The translations under genes were made by a program, and so were the position numbers. From Deltaproteobacteria bacterium (GTDB taxonomy: Bacteria; Desulfobacterota; DSM-4660; Desulfatiglandales; Desulfatiglandaceae), in NCBI GenBank assembly GCA_018644785.1, contig JABGPV010000126.1:1-14753 (forward strand): DNA of 14,753 nt. The letters are read 5' to 3'. Below the pieces are notes generated by a model. It saw only the letters and a list, made by a program, of their open reading frames with translations. It was not told the DNA's origin and did no database searches. Positions 1 to 7,217 of the stretch are shown here, in pieces (position 1 is the stretch's first letter; each line of letters opens with the position of its first letter).

Positions 1-278
1 TCAAGCATATCTATAAAAAGCTTCTGATCTTCTGAAAAATGCTCATAGATTTTTGCTTTCTTTGCAAGGTAAGAAAGACTATGGGAAAATGGGGCTGGCT
101 CTCCACTGGTTTTTACATAATAAGCCTTTAACATTTTTTCAATAGATTGGTGAGCCATAAACCCAACATAAAGATATCGCTTGCTTTTTAACATTGCAAT
201 GGCTGTCTCAATATCATATTCAGACAGTTCCATCCAATATCTTATTTGATCTGACATCTGTCCAGCTTCTCCAATCAT
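1..278 (-). CDS. HEPN domain-containing protein (partial, 3' end outside window)
   Basis: Translating the minus strand from the ATG at 278-276 gives 92 codons open to the window edge. The segment around residues 18-55 (LSEYDIETAIAML, RYLYVGFMAHQSIEKMLKAYYV) is the typical helix pair of the HEPN family (PF05168): an R-Y followed by H-Q-x-x-E-K-x-L-K-A. A later S-H-S-L-x-Y-L (65-71) also fits. HEPN proteins are small all-helical proteins; many are RNase toxins paired with a MNT nucleotidyltransferase antitoxin, others bind nucleotides. No MNT gene lies upstream within the window; a partner could lie beyond the left edge. AGGAGG (292-297) is 13 nt before the ATG, rather far. Met8 (257-255) is an alternative start with a weaker GGAG upstream. 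The DNA is clearly more AT-rich than recB, suggesting separate acquisition. Roughly the last 30-40 residues are probably missing, judging by the usual family length. Confidence 0.82.
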   Translation of the reverse strand, partial: MIGEAGQMSDQIRYWMELSEYDIETAIAMLKSKRYLYVGFMAHQSIEKMLKAYYVKTSGEPAPFSHSLSYLAKKAKIYEHFSEDQKLFIDML

Positions 279-765
279 GATTATTTGATAACCTCCTCTT
301 TAACGCCTGAACACAACACATCTATGCAAAGATAGCAAATTAATTATTGAAAATATGCGAATACAAATATGGCCTCCGGGTCAATTTTTGTCAACGGATT
401 TTCATGGGAAAGGGTAATTATTTCAAGTTTTTCAAAGACCATCCCTTCAAACGGATAGAGGTTGAAAAGTAAAAAATCTTTTTCTTCGGTGGGGAAAAAG
501 GAACATGCCACATGGGTGGAAATCCAGGCTGCTTTCGAAGGAAAATCCACATTTGAAAGCGAATAGTGACTTGTCCGCATCCCTTGCAGCCCTTCAGCAA
601 TGCCTACTTTCTGCCCGATCGGATCGAGGATTTATTTACACATACCCGCGAATGATGCTACGCTGATTTTGACGCTCTCCGGCAAACTGAAAACAAATGG
701 TTTCGAAACTTTGGCTGAGCCGCTTTACAAGCCGCTCATGACCACCATTCAAACGGATACGATTC
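279..765. other. Gene-poor gap between HEPN gene and recB
   Basis: I see no convincing intact gene here. On the minus strand, 344-580 is an open frame of 78 codons starting MRTSHYSLSNVDF, with only a weak AAGGG just before its ATG and no family I recognise. It could be a small hypothetical protein or chance. On the plus strand the frames are broken by stops, and the last roughly 210 bases may be a recC remnant (separate entry). No tRNA, terminator or strong promoter was identified. Confidence 0.5.
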
Positions 766-782
766 ATGGCCAATTATCTTGA
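570..782 (+). pseudogene. Possible remnant of the recC 3' end
   Basis: In most RecBCD operons recC lies directly upstream of recB, often touching it. Here the frame open from 570 to a stop at 780-782 overlaps the recB start by 17 bp. Its last part (G-F-E-T-L-A-E-P-L-Y-K-P-L-M, about 34-21 codons before the stop) resembles the way RecC proteins commonly end, with F-x-x-[LI]-A-x-x-L-Y-x-P-L. That resemblance is from memory and is not proven by alignment. Only about 70 codons are open against the more than 1,000 of a full RecC, and frames further upstream are closed, so any recC here is a remnant. Alternatives are a small unrelated ORF or non-coding sequence. Confidence 0.28.
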
Positions 783-3700
783 TCCCTTGACCTTTCCCAT
801 CCAAGGCCTTCGTCTCATCGAAGCCAGTGCGGGAACGGGCAAAACCTATACCATCGGGGCACTTTATTTACGGCTGGTGTTGGGGCACGGCGGGGACAAT
901 GGCTTTTTCAAACCACTCACGCCCCCGGAGATCCTGGTGGTGACCTTCACCAATGCTGCTACGGAGGAATTACGAGACCGGATTCGCAACAAACTGGTTG
1001 AAGCCGCCGCTTTTTTTCGCGGGGAATGCGGTGGTGATGAGTTCCTTGAAGGCCTTGGCCGTGCGTTTCCTCAAGAATCAAGGTCCAAGAAAGCCAACGT
1101 GCTTGAACATGCGGCCCTGTGGATGGATGAAGCGGCCATCCATACCATTCACAGTTGGAGCAAACGCATGTTGCGGCAGCACGCTTTCGAATGCGGCAGC
1201 CTCTTCGATCTGGAACTGGCTCCCGATGATCAGGACCTGCTGGAAGAGGCTGCCTGCGATTATTGGCGTTGTCATTTTTACGGACTCCCGCCCGAGCAGC
1301 TGGCAGAACTCCTGGCCCTGATCAAATGCACCGCCCCCCAGGCCCTGCTGAACCAGGTGAAACCATTGCTCAGGGTAGCGACAATTAAAGATTTGCCGCC
1401 ACAGGGGGACCCGTTTGACATGCTGGAACAACGCTGTGAAGCCATTCTGGCAGCAAAGAAGGAATGGTCCGTGGATTTTGAGATGGCCATTGACCGGGTA
1501 ACAGAGGCGAAGGCAGACAAAACCCTGAATGGGAAAAAGTACGGCGCCCCTTCATTAAGGAAATGGATCGATCAACTCACGGGCTGGGTTAATGAAAACG
1601 GCCCACTGCCGGATGCACAAACACGTCTGAAGTTTTCATTGACGGGTCTCAAAGAAGGCACAAACAAACATAAAACATCCCCTGTGCATCCTGCTTACGA
1701 AGCCTTTGACCGGCTCAATGAAATTTTAAAAAGGCTCGAAATCGACAAAGCCCTTTTCCTTCACGCAGCAAGGGAGATTGAAAGCCGCTATCAGCGACAA
1801 AAAGACCAGCAGGGTCTGGTGGACTTTGACGACCTCCTCACCCGCTTAAACGAGGCATTGCAGCGCCCCGGAAGCGAAAACCTGGCGCAACTCATTGCCG
1901 ATCAGTACCCGGTAGCCATGATTGACGAGTTTCAGGACACGGACCCCGTTCAGTATGCCGCTTTCAGCCGGATCTACGGTCGCCGGCCACAGACGGCCCT
2001 GTTGATGATCGGTGATCCAAAACAGGCCATTTACGCCTTTCGCGGTGCGGATATCCATACCTACCTGCGGGCTCGCCGGGATACCGGTGATGAACCCTAC
2101 ACGCTGAGCGCCAACTACCGGTCCACCGAAGAACTGGTGAAATCGGTCAATCAAATGTTCGGGTCGGCAAACCCATATCCCGAAGGACCCTTTCTCTTTA
2201 AGGACCGAATTCCATTTGAACCGGTTTCGGCCAAAGGCCCCCAAGGGCAGCTGATGGTGAAAAACCAGCCGTCGTCGGGCCTGCATATTTGGCACTTGCA
2301 GCAAACCGAACCGGTTTTAAAAACAGGCGAAAATGGTTATCTGGCAAAAATGGCCGAAGCCTTTGCCGACGAAATCGTGCGGTTGTTGAATCTGACTGAA
2401 CTCCTTCCCTGTCGGACCGGCTTCCGGAATGCCCCCGGCGAGCCATTGACGCCGCTTCGCCCGGCGGATATGGCGGTCCTGGTGCGCAGTGGCAATGAGG
2501 CGGACATTATTCGAAAAGCGCTGAACAAGCGCCGGGTGCGCAGCGTTTACCTGTCGGATAAAACGTCTGTTTTTGATTCCCATGAAGCCCGGCAAATGCG
2601 ATATCTACTACAGGCCTGCGCATCCCCGGGACAGGAACGGGCCCTCAAAGCCGCCCTGGCCACGCCGATTTTAAGGCAGCCTTTGACGCGTCTGGACAAT
2701 TTAAACCAAAATGAGACAGCCTGGGAAGCGGAAGTTGAGCGTTTCGGCCGTTACCATTCAATCTGGCAGAGCCGGGGGGTTCTACCCATGTTGCGAAACC
2801 TGCTGCAGGATTTTGGCGTGTTATCGGGGCTTCTAACCGCCCCCGGCGGTGAGCGTGCTGCAACCAATTTCCTTCATCTGGCCGAACTCCTGCAGGCAAA
2901 ATCCGTTGAGGTGGATGGAGCAAAGGGGTTGATCCGCTGGCTGGAGGAACAGCTTCAACAACACCCCACCGGCGTGGAAGATCAGGTCCTTCGTCTGGAG
3001 AGCGATGAAGAACTGATCAAGGTCATCACGATCCATAAGTCCAAGGGTCTGCAGTATCCACTGGTGTTTTTACCTTTTGCCTGCTCATTTCGTCAGGCAA
3101 CCCGAAAAAATGTCGTCATGGCCATCCGTTCCCATGAGCAGGGTGGGGTCCGGGTGGTGACTTCCCCCGAGGCCGCCGATATTGAGGCGGCGGACCGGGG
3201 GCGGCTGGCGGAAGACCTTCGCCTGCTTTATGTTGCGGTGACCCGCGCTCGATATGCTTGCTGGATGGGCATCGGCGTCACGGGGAGCGTCACGAAAAAT
3301 GGAGAAAAAAGCACCCTGCACCGCTCGGGTTTCGGCTACCTGTTGTCCGGCGGCGAAATGATACATACCCGGGATCTCTCTCAAAAACTGCGGTTTTTGA
3401 AAGGCGACTGCCCGCATATGACCATTGAACCGCTACCTGAACCACGGATGGGTGTTTATGAACCAGGGAGAGAGGCCGTATCACTCATGCCCGCCCTGCC
3501 GTTTAACACCCCGGTGTTCCGAGATTGGCAAATCACCAGTTATTCCGGCATATTAAAGGTATGGGCGAATGATTATTCGCCCAAAAAACCTTTCGCTTTC
3601 CCGGATTCGGCCATTGAAGAACAGTTGCAGGAACCCGGCGAAGTAGGGGCGAATGATTATTCGCCCTTACTTTCATATCCGGAAGTCAGGCCCGGCAAAC

Positions 3701-4446
3701 CGTCCATTCATAACTTTCCCCGGGGACCGGAGCCGGGAACATTTCTCCATGGACTGCTGGAATGGGCTGCGGATGAAGGTTTCGGCCGCGTGGCCCGTGA
3801 CCGTCAATTGATCCATGACCAGGTCGAGAACCGCTGCAGTCATCGCGGTTGGGGGATTTGGGTTGATGCCCTGACCCAGTGGTTTCAGGATCTCCTTAAA
3901 ACGCCTTTCACGTTGCCCAATCAAAAGAAAGATGTTCGCCTGGCGGACCTGCCCCCTTCCCGCTACCAGGTGGAACTGGAATTTTTGTTTGCCGCCCACC
4001 GGGTCAACACACGATCATTGGATCATGCCCTGACCCATGGCGTCTTGCCAGGCGCGGAAAGGCCGCCGCTCCAGGAGCTCCGGATTAACGGCATGCTGAA
4101 AGGCTTTATTGATCTGGTTTTTGAGTTTGAAGGACGATATTACGTATTGGATTATAAATCCAACCACTTAGGCGACAATACCCGGGCTTATGGATCAAAA
4201 GCCATGGCCCATGCCATGCTAAGCCACCGTTACGACCTGCAATATGTGCTCTATACCCTTGCGCTCCATCGCCTGCTCAAAGCACGGCTTCCCGATTACC
4301 GGTACCAGAGAGATATGGGGGGGGCGATTTATCTTTTTTTGCGAGGGGTTGACCGAAACCATAACGGCGTCTACGGGGATAAAATACCGCAGGCGCTCAT
4401 TGAACAACTGGATAGAGATTTCGCAGGAGGAGAGGGAAACCATTGA
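766..4446 (+). CDS. recB: RecBCD enzyme subunit RecB (helicase-nuclease)
   Basis: RecB is the slow 3'-5' motor and the nuclease of RecBCD, which processes double-strand DNA ends for RecA. The 1226-residue product (E. coli RecB is about 1180) has all the expected parts. Walker A is EASAGTGKTYT (19-29), motif Ia TFTNAATEEL (60-69), Walker B IDEFQDTD (386-393), motif III GDPKQAIYAFRG (from 416), motif IV region NYRS (450-453), motif V TIHKSKGLQYP (755-765) and motif VI LLYVAVTRAR (820-829). The C-terminal nuclease has H995 (GTFLHGLLE), D1116 (GFIDLVF) and D1129/K1131 (LDYKSN), matching E. coli H956, D1067, D1080 and K1082. The linker between helicase and nuclease (about 930-970) contains two copies of a palindromic repeat read as protein (W/G-A-N-D-Y-S-P). 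No strong ribosome site precedes the ATG; the start fits because the family begins close before Walker A. recD overlaps its stop. recC is absent upstream. Confidence 0.97.
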   Translation: MANYLDPLTFPIQGLRLIEASAGTGKTYTIGALYLRLVLGHGGDNGFFKPLTPPEILVVTFTNAATEELRDRIRNKLVEAAAFFRGECGGDEFLEGLGRAFPQESRSKKANVLEHAALWMDEAAIHTIHSWSKRMLRQHAFECGSLFDLELAPDDQDLLEEAACDYWRCHFYGLPPEQLAELLALIKCTAPQALLNQVKPLLRVATIKDLPPQGDPFDMLEQRCEAILAAKKEWSVDFEMAIDRVTEAKADKTLNGKKYGAPSLRKWIDQLTGWVNENGPLPDAQTRLKFSLTGLKEGTNKHKTSPVHPAYEAFDRLNEILKRLEIDKALFLHAAREIESRYQRQKDQQGLVDFDDLLTRLNEALQRPGSENLAQLIADQYPVAMIDEFQDTDPVQYAAFSRIYGRRPQTALLMIGDPKQAIYAFRGADIHTYLRARRDTGDEPYTLSANYRSTEELVKSVNQMFGSANPYPEGPFLFKDRIPFEPVSAKGPQGQLMVKNQPSSGLHIWHLQQTEPVLKTGENGYLAKMAEAFADEIVRLLNLTELLPCRTGFRNAPGEPLTPLRPADMAVLVRSGNEADIIRKALNKRRVRSVYLSDKTSVFDSHEARQMRYLLQACASPGQERALKAALATPILRQPLTRLDNLNQNETAWEAEVERFGRYHSIWQSRGVLPMLRNLLQDFGVLSGLLTAPGGERAATNFLHLAELLQAKSVEVDGAKGLIRWLEEQLQQHPTGVEDQVLRLESDEELIKVITIHKSKGLQYPLVFLPFACSFRQATRKNVVMAIRSHEQGGVRVVTSPEAADIEAADRGRLAEDLRLLYVAVTRARYACWMGIGVTGSVTKNGEKSTLHRSGFGYLLSGGEMIHTRDLSQKLRFLKGDCPHMTIEPLPEPRMGVYEPGREAVSLMPALPFNTPVFRDWQITSYSGILKVWANDYSPKKPFAFPDSAIEEQLQEPGEVGANDYSPLLSYPEVRPGKPSIHNFPRGPEPGTFLHGLLEWAADEGFGRVARDRQLIHDQVENRCSHRGWGIWVDALTQWFQDLLKTPFTLPNQKKDVRLADLPPSRYQVELEFLFAAHRVNTRSLDHALTHGVLPGAERPPLQELRINGMLKGFIDLVFEFEGRYYVLDYKSNHLGDNTRAYGSKAMAHAMLSHRYDLQYVLYTLALHRLLKARLPDYRYQRDMGGAIYLFLRGVDRNHNGVYGDKIPQALIEQLDRDFAGGEGNH
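3563..3582. repeat. Palindromic repeat copy 1, inside recB linker
   Basis: A perfect inverted repeat: arm GGGCGAAT, loop GATT, arm ATTCGCCC. The flanks (GTAT on the left, AAAA on the right) show the outer arms of copy 2 in degraded form. It encodes W-A-N-D-Y-S-P (residues 933-939 of RecB). Confidence 0.85.
3643..3670. repeat. Palindromic repeat copy 2, inside recB linker
   Basis: Arms GTAGGGGCGAAT and ATTCGCCCTTAC around loop GATT: 12-bp arms with a single mismatch. It lies 60 bp after copy 1 and is read in the same phase as V-G-A-N-D-Y-S-P-L (RecB residues 960-968), in the low-complexity linker just before the nuclease domain. Confidence 0.9.
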
Positions 4447-6392
4447 TAAGTCCCGATCTGTCAGGATTGCTGGAAAATTGGGTTGCCGTCGGCTGGTTAA
4501 GGCCCCTGGATGGCGCTTTTGCGGAATTTTTGAAAGCCGAAGCGCCGGATACCCCTGAACTGGTATTGCTCGTAGCAGCCCTTGCCAGCCATCAGCTGGG
4601 AAGAGGCCATATCTGCCTGGACCTTGACGCGTTGCTTTCGGAACCTGAAAAAACCCTCTCTTTGCCGCCCGAGGACCCAACCGGTGCGCAGATATCTGTT
4701 CAACCGCCGAATATCCTGGGAAGCATTCCTCTCTCTCACCTGGTCAATCACCTGAAAACTTCACCCCTGGTTTCACCGGGCCCCGGGAACAGCCCCCTGG
4801 TGCTAGTAGGGGCGAAAAATCTTTCGCCCCTACTCTATCTGCGGCGTTACTGGGAATACACGCAAACAGTTGCCCGACACATATCAAAACGACTGTCCCA
4901 TGAATTTCCCATACCCGATGATTTAGAGAACCGCCTCGATGCGCTTTTTGAACCGCTCAGAGGCGCAGGGGAAAAAGCCAAAACCCAGGTACACTGGCAG
5001 AGTGTGGCGGCGGCTGTTGCGGCAAAAGGGTCGTTTTCCGTTATTTCAGGGGGACCCGGAACCGGGAAAACCACAACGGTGATTCACCTGCTGGCCCTCC
5101 TTCAACAAATGGCATTGGAAGCGGGACAAAAACTGCGCATCCGCATGGCGGCCACCACGGGTAAGGCCGCTTTGCGGCTTATGGAATCCCTGATTCATGC
5201 AATGAAAACATTGCCCGAAAACATGCGTGAAACCCTGCCCCGGGAGGTCACCACCCTCCACCGTCTGCTGGGAACTCGGCCCAATACCCGCCATTTTTTA
5301 CATCACCACCACAACCCTCTCCACGTGGACCTTCTGGTGGTGGACGAAGCATCCATGATTGATCTCGAAATCATGGCGGCACTTCTGAGCGCCTTACCCG
5401 ACAATGCCCGGCTGGTCCTTTTGGGGGATAAAGATCAACTGGCCTCGGTGGAAGCGGGCGCGGTATTGGGAGATATTTGCCGATACGGGGATCAAGCGAA
5501 TTATGGACCGGAGGCCATCTCATGGATACGAAAGCACACCGGTTACACCCTTCAAGCTTTTGAGGGGAGTGGCACCCCGCTCGATCAGCACATTACCCTG
5601 TTAAGAAAAAACCACCGTTTTGGAGACACCAGCGGGATCGGAGCCCTTTCCCGGGCTGTCAACAAAGGGGATCCGGAAGTGGTGGAAGACATCTGGAACA
5701 TGAATTTCAAAGATATCCGCCGTCTGCCCATCGCCAGCCCTGACGATGAGCCCTTTTCCCGCTTGATTCTGGACGGCTACCGCCCGTATCTGGATCGTGT
5801 CAGATCCGGTCCCGGAAACGAGCCTGAAAATACCTGGCTTCGAGCGATTATTGAGGACTTTGGCGCTTTCCAACTCCTGTCCCCATTGCGAAAAGGTCCC
5901 TGGGGGGTGAACGGCTTTAATGAAAAAACGGCTGAAATTCTTTTTCGCGAAGGCCTTATCAGTGCCGGAGAGGGCTGGTATCCCGGCCGGCCGGTCATGA
6001 TCACCCGCAACGATTACAATTTGGGATTGATGAATGGGGATACCGGCATCGTCCTGCCTGTTAACGATGATAACAGCTGCGACAAAAGCACCCTGAAGGC
6101 GGTGTTTCCCATGGCAAATGGTTCATTAAAGAAAGTGCTGCCGTCCAGGCTCAACCATGTTGAAACGGCTTACGCTTTGACTGTTCACAAAAGCCAGGGG
6201 TCGGAATTTGATCACACGGCCCTGGTCCTGCCTGACCACATAACCCCGGTGCTGACCCGGGAATTGCTCTATACCGCCATTACGCGATCACGCGCGTGGT
6301 TTACGCTGGTGAGTCCACGCCATGAACTTCTAGGGGAGGCTGTAAGACGGAGAACTTATCGGGCATCAGGCCTGGGTAAATTGCTCAGATAA
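4443..6392 (+). CDS. recD: RecBCD enzyme subunit RecD (exonuclease V alpha, 5'-3' helicase)
   Basis: RecD is the fast 5'-3' superfamily 1B motor of RecBCD. The 649-residue product (E. coli RecD is 608) carries Walker A GGPGTGKTT (203-211), Walker B VDEAS (300-304), motif III LLGDKDQLASVEAG (from 326), motif V VHKSQGSEFD (581-590) and motif VI LLYTAITRSR (608-617). The start is TTG at 4443-4445: it overlaps the recB stop by 4 bp and sits 6 nt after GAGGG and 12 nt after AGGAGG (4425-4430). No ATG gives a better full-length start. An in-frame palindromic repeat encodes V-G-A-K-N-L-S-P-L-L (122-131), between the usual P-L-V-L strand and the L-Y-L-x-R-Y-W motif; it accounts for part of the extra length. 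Translation is probably coupled to recB. A RecD2-type stand-alone helicase is unlikely given the operon partner and size. Confidence 0.96.
   Translation: MISPDLSGLLENWVAVGWLRPLDGAFAEFLKAEAPDTPELVLLVAALASHQLGRGHICLDLDALLSEPEKTLSLPPEDPTGAQISVQPPNILGSIPLSHLVNHLKTSPLVSPGPGNSPLVLVGAKNLSPLLYLRRYWEYTQTVARHISKRLSHEFPIPDDLENRLDALFEPLRGAGEKAKTQVHWQSVAAAVAAKGSFSVISGGPGTGKTTTVIHLLALLQQMALEAGQKLRIRMAATTGKAALRLMESLIHAMKTLPENMRETLPREVTTLHRLLGTRPNTRHFLHHHHNPLHVDLLVVDEASMIDLEIMAALLSALPDNARLVLLGDKDQLASVEAGAVLGDICRYGDQANYGPEAISWIRKHTGYTLQAFEGSGTPLDQHITLLRKNHRFGDTSGIGALSRAVNKGDPEVVEDIWNMNFKDIRRLPIASPDDEPFSRLILDGYRPYLDRVRSGPGNEPENTWLRAIIEDFGAFQLLSPLRKGPWGVNGFNEKTAEILFREGLISAGEGWYPGRPVMITRNDYNLGLMNGDTGIVLPVNDDNSCDKSTLKAVFPMANGSLKKVLPSRLNHVETAYALTVHKSQGSEFDHTALVLPDHITPVLTRELLYTAITRSRAWFTLVSPRHELLGEAVRRRTYRASGLGKLLR
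4805..4834. repeat. Palindromic repeat copy 3, inside recD
   Basis: A perfect inverted repeat with 13-bp arms (AGTAGGGGCGAAA and TTTCGCCCCTACT) around loop AATC, 30 bp in all. The loop is the reverse complement of the GATT loop in the recB copies, so this copy points the other way. The 30-bp unit equals ten codons and keeps recD in frame. Confidence 0.92.
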
Positions 6393-6402
6393 AATCCGGA
6401 TA

Positions 6403-6470
6403 TTGACATATTCAGATGAACCCAATAGACTGAAACCGGTTTACATCTCGCCACATTGAGATACTATACT
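6403..6470 (+). promoter_or_regulatory. Candidate sigma-70 promoters for the toxin-antitoxin operon
   Basis: Two overlapping possibilities lie in the 145-bp gap after recD. One is TTGACA (6403-6408), 17 bp, then TAGACT (6426-6431). The other is TTTACA (6440-6445), 19 bp, then TATACT (6465-6470). Both are sequence matches only. Confidence 0.45.
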
Positions 6471-6475
6471 TCTAA

Positions 6476-6502
6476 CAGCAGAAGAACTTTCCCCTTCTGC
6501 TG
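6476..6502. promoter_or_regulatory. Hairpin in the leader before the antitoxin gene
   Basis: Perfect 9-bp arms CAGCAGAAG and CTTCTGCTG enclose a 9-nt loop. No U-run follows on either strand, so it is not a standard intrinsic terminator. It lies just downstream of the candidate promoters, 35 nt before the antitoxin ATG, and could be a leader structure or a protein-binding dyad for autoregulation. Confidence 0.45.
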
Positions 6503-6537
6503 GATCGGGAAAAATTGCAAGACAGGCAGGTGAAAAA

Positions 6538-6750
6538 ATGCCCAAGCTGAAAGAGATTGAAATTAATTACGAACAAATACGTGATTTGGTCTATCAGTTG
6601 GCTTTCGAGAAAAGGATCGCCCTGATAAAGGACATTGTAAAAGATAAACGTTATCAAACGGATTTTTACCGGTTTACAGAAGCGTTGATAAAAAAGTATG
6701 CGATTCCTGAAATGACTGAACCCGAACTAGATGATTTTCTTCACCAATAG
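6538..6750 (+). CDS. Small putative antitoxin upstream of a PIN-domain toxin
   Basis: A 70-residue charged protein (MPKLKEIEINYEQI..., ending TEPELDDFLHQ) that I do not assign to a named antitoxin family. It looks mostly helical, with no signal peptide or membrane segment. AGGTGA ends 4 nt before the ATG. The PIN-domain gene starts 48 nt after its stop on the same strand, the usual antitoxin-toxin order in type II modules. By analogy it would bind and neutralise the PIN RNase and repress the shared promoter, but no ribbon-helix-helix, AbrB or helix-turn-helix motif is obvious. The role is inferred from position and size. Confidence 0.7.
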   Translation: MPKLKEIEINYEQIRDLVYQLAFEKRIALIKDIVKDKRYQTDFYRFTEALIKKYAIPEMTEPELDDFLHQ

Positions 6751-6769
6751 CTGTCCGATACCGGGCCAC

Positions 6770-6792
6770 TGAATCTTAATCAGAAGGATTCA
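6770..6792 (+). promoter_or_regulatory. Small hairpin overlapping the toxin ribosome site
   Basis: Arms TGAATC (6770-6775) and GATTCA (6787-6792) flank an 11-nt loop. The likely ribosome-binding site AGAAGGA (6782-6788) spans the loop and the start of the second arm. Together with the TTG start this could keep toxin translation low. The stem is only 6 bp, so chance is possible. Confidence 0.3.
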
Positions 6793-6798
6793 TCATCA

Positions 6799-7215
6799 TT
6801 GACTCCCAGAATTGTAATTGATACCAATATTTTTATTTCAGCAATCTTCTGGGGTGGGAAACCCCGTGAAGTCGTAGATCTGGGACGAAGCGGACGAATT
6901 TCGGTTTTCACCTCCATGGAGATTCAGGAGGAGCTTGAAAGGAAACTGAAAAGCAAATTCGGCCTTGACGATCAAGAAGTTTCTCAAATCCTTTTTGATT
7001 TCTCTCTATTCACGCTGCCGGTTGAGCCTTCCTGTAAAATAACCATCATTGATGATGACCCGGATGACAACAAATTCGTAGAATGTGCCGTCGCGTCAAA
7101 AGCGACACATGTTGTTTCAGGAGACAAGCATCTATTGAATCTGAAAGAATATATGGGAATTCAAATCAAAAAGGCCGCCGAATTCCTCGCGATATTGGAA
7201 CAAAACAAACTTTAG
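6799..7215 (+). CDS. PIN-domain toxin (putative type II TA ribonuclease)
   Basis: This 138-residue protein matches the PIN-domain toxin type described as 'putative toxin-antitoxin system toxin component, PIN family' (TIGR00305-like). PIN toxins are Mg-dependent RNases that cut cellular RNA. The acidic residues are in place: D8 (VIDTNIFISA), E45 (EIQEELERKL), D90 (DPDDNKFVECA) and D109 (VVSGDKHLL). The start is TTG at 6799-6801, 10 nt after AGAAGGA; no in-frame ATG lies at a sensible distance, and the family begins just before the first catalytic aspartate, so this start gives the right N-terminus. It follows its putative antitoxin by 48 nt and ends 2 bp before the stop of the convergent TIGR02186 gene, leaving no room for a terminator between them. 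The gene looks intact. Confidence 0.9.
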   Translation: MTPRIVIDTNIFISAIFWGGKPREVVDLGRSGRISVFTSMEIQEELERKLKSKFGLDDQEVSQILFDFSLFTLPVEPSCKITIIDDDPDDNKFVECAVASKATHVVSGDKHLLNLKEYMGIQIKKAAEFLAILEQNKL

Positions 7216-7217
7216 CC

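Noticed and set aside
344..580. 78-codon open frame on the minus strand before recB
   Set aside because: Weak ribosome site, no recognisable family and located in a gap with broken frames; kept only as a note in the gap entry.
3561..3670. CRISPR-like or satellite array in recB
   Set aside because: There are only two palindromic copies, of unequal quality, with a spacer that is ordinary coding sequence.
6476..6502. Intrinsic terminator of recD
   Set aside because: The stem is good, but no run of T follows on either strand.
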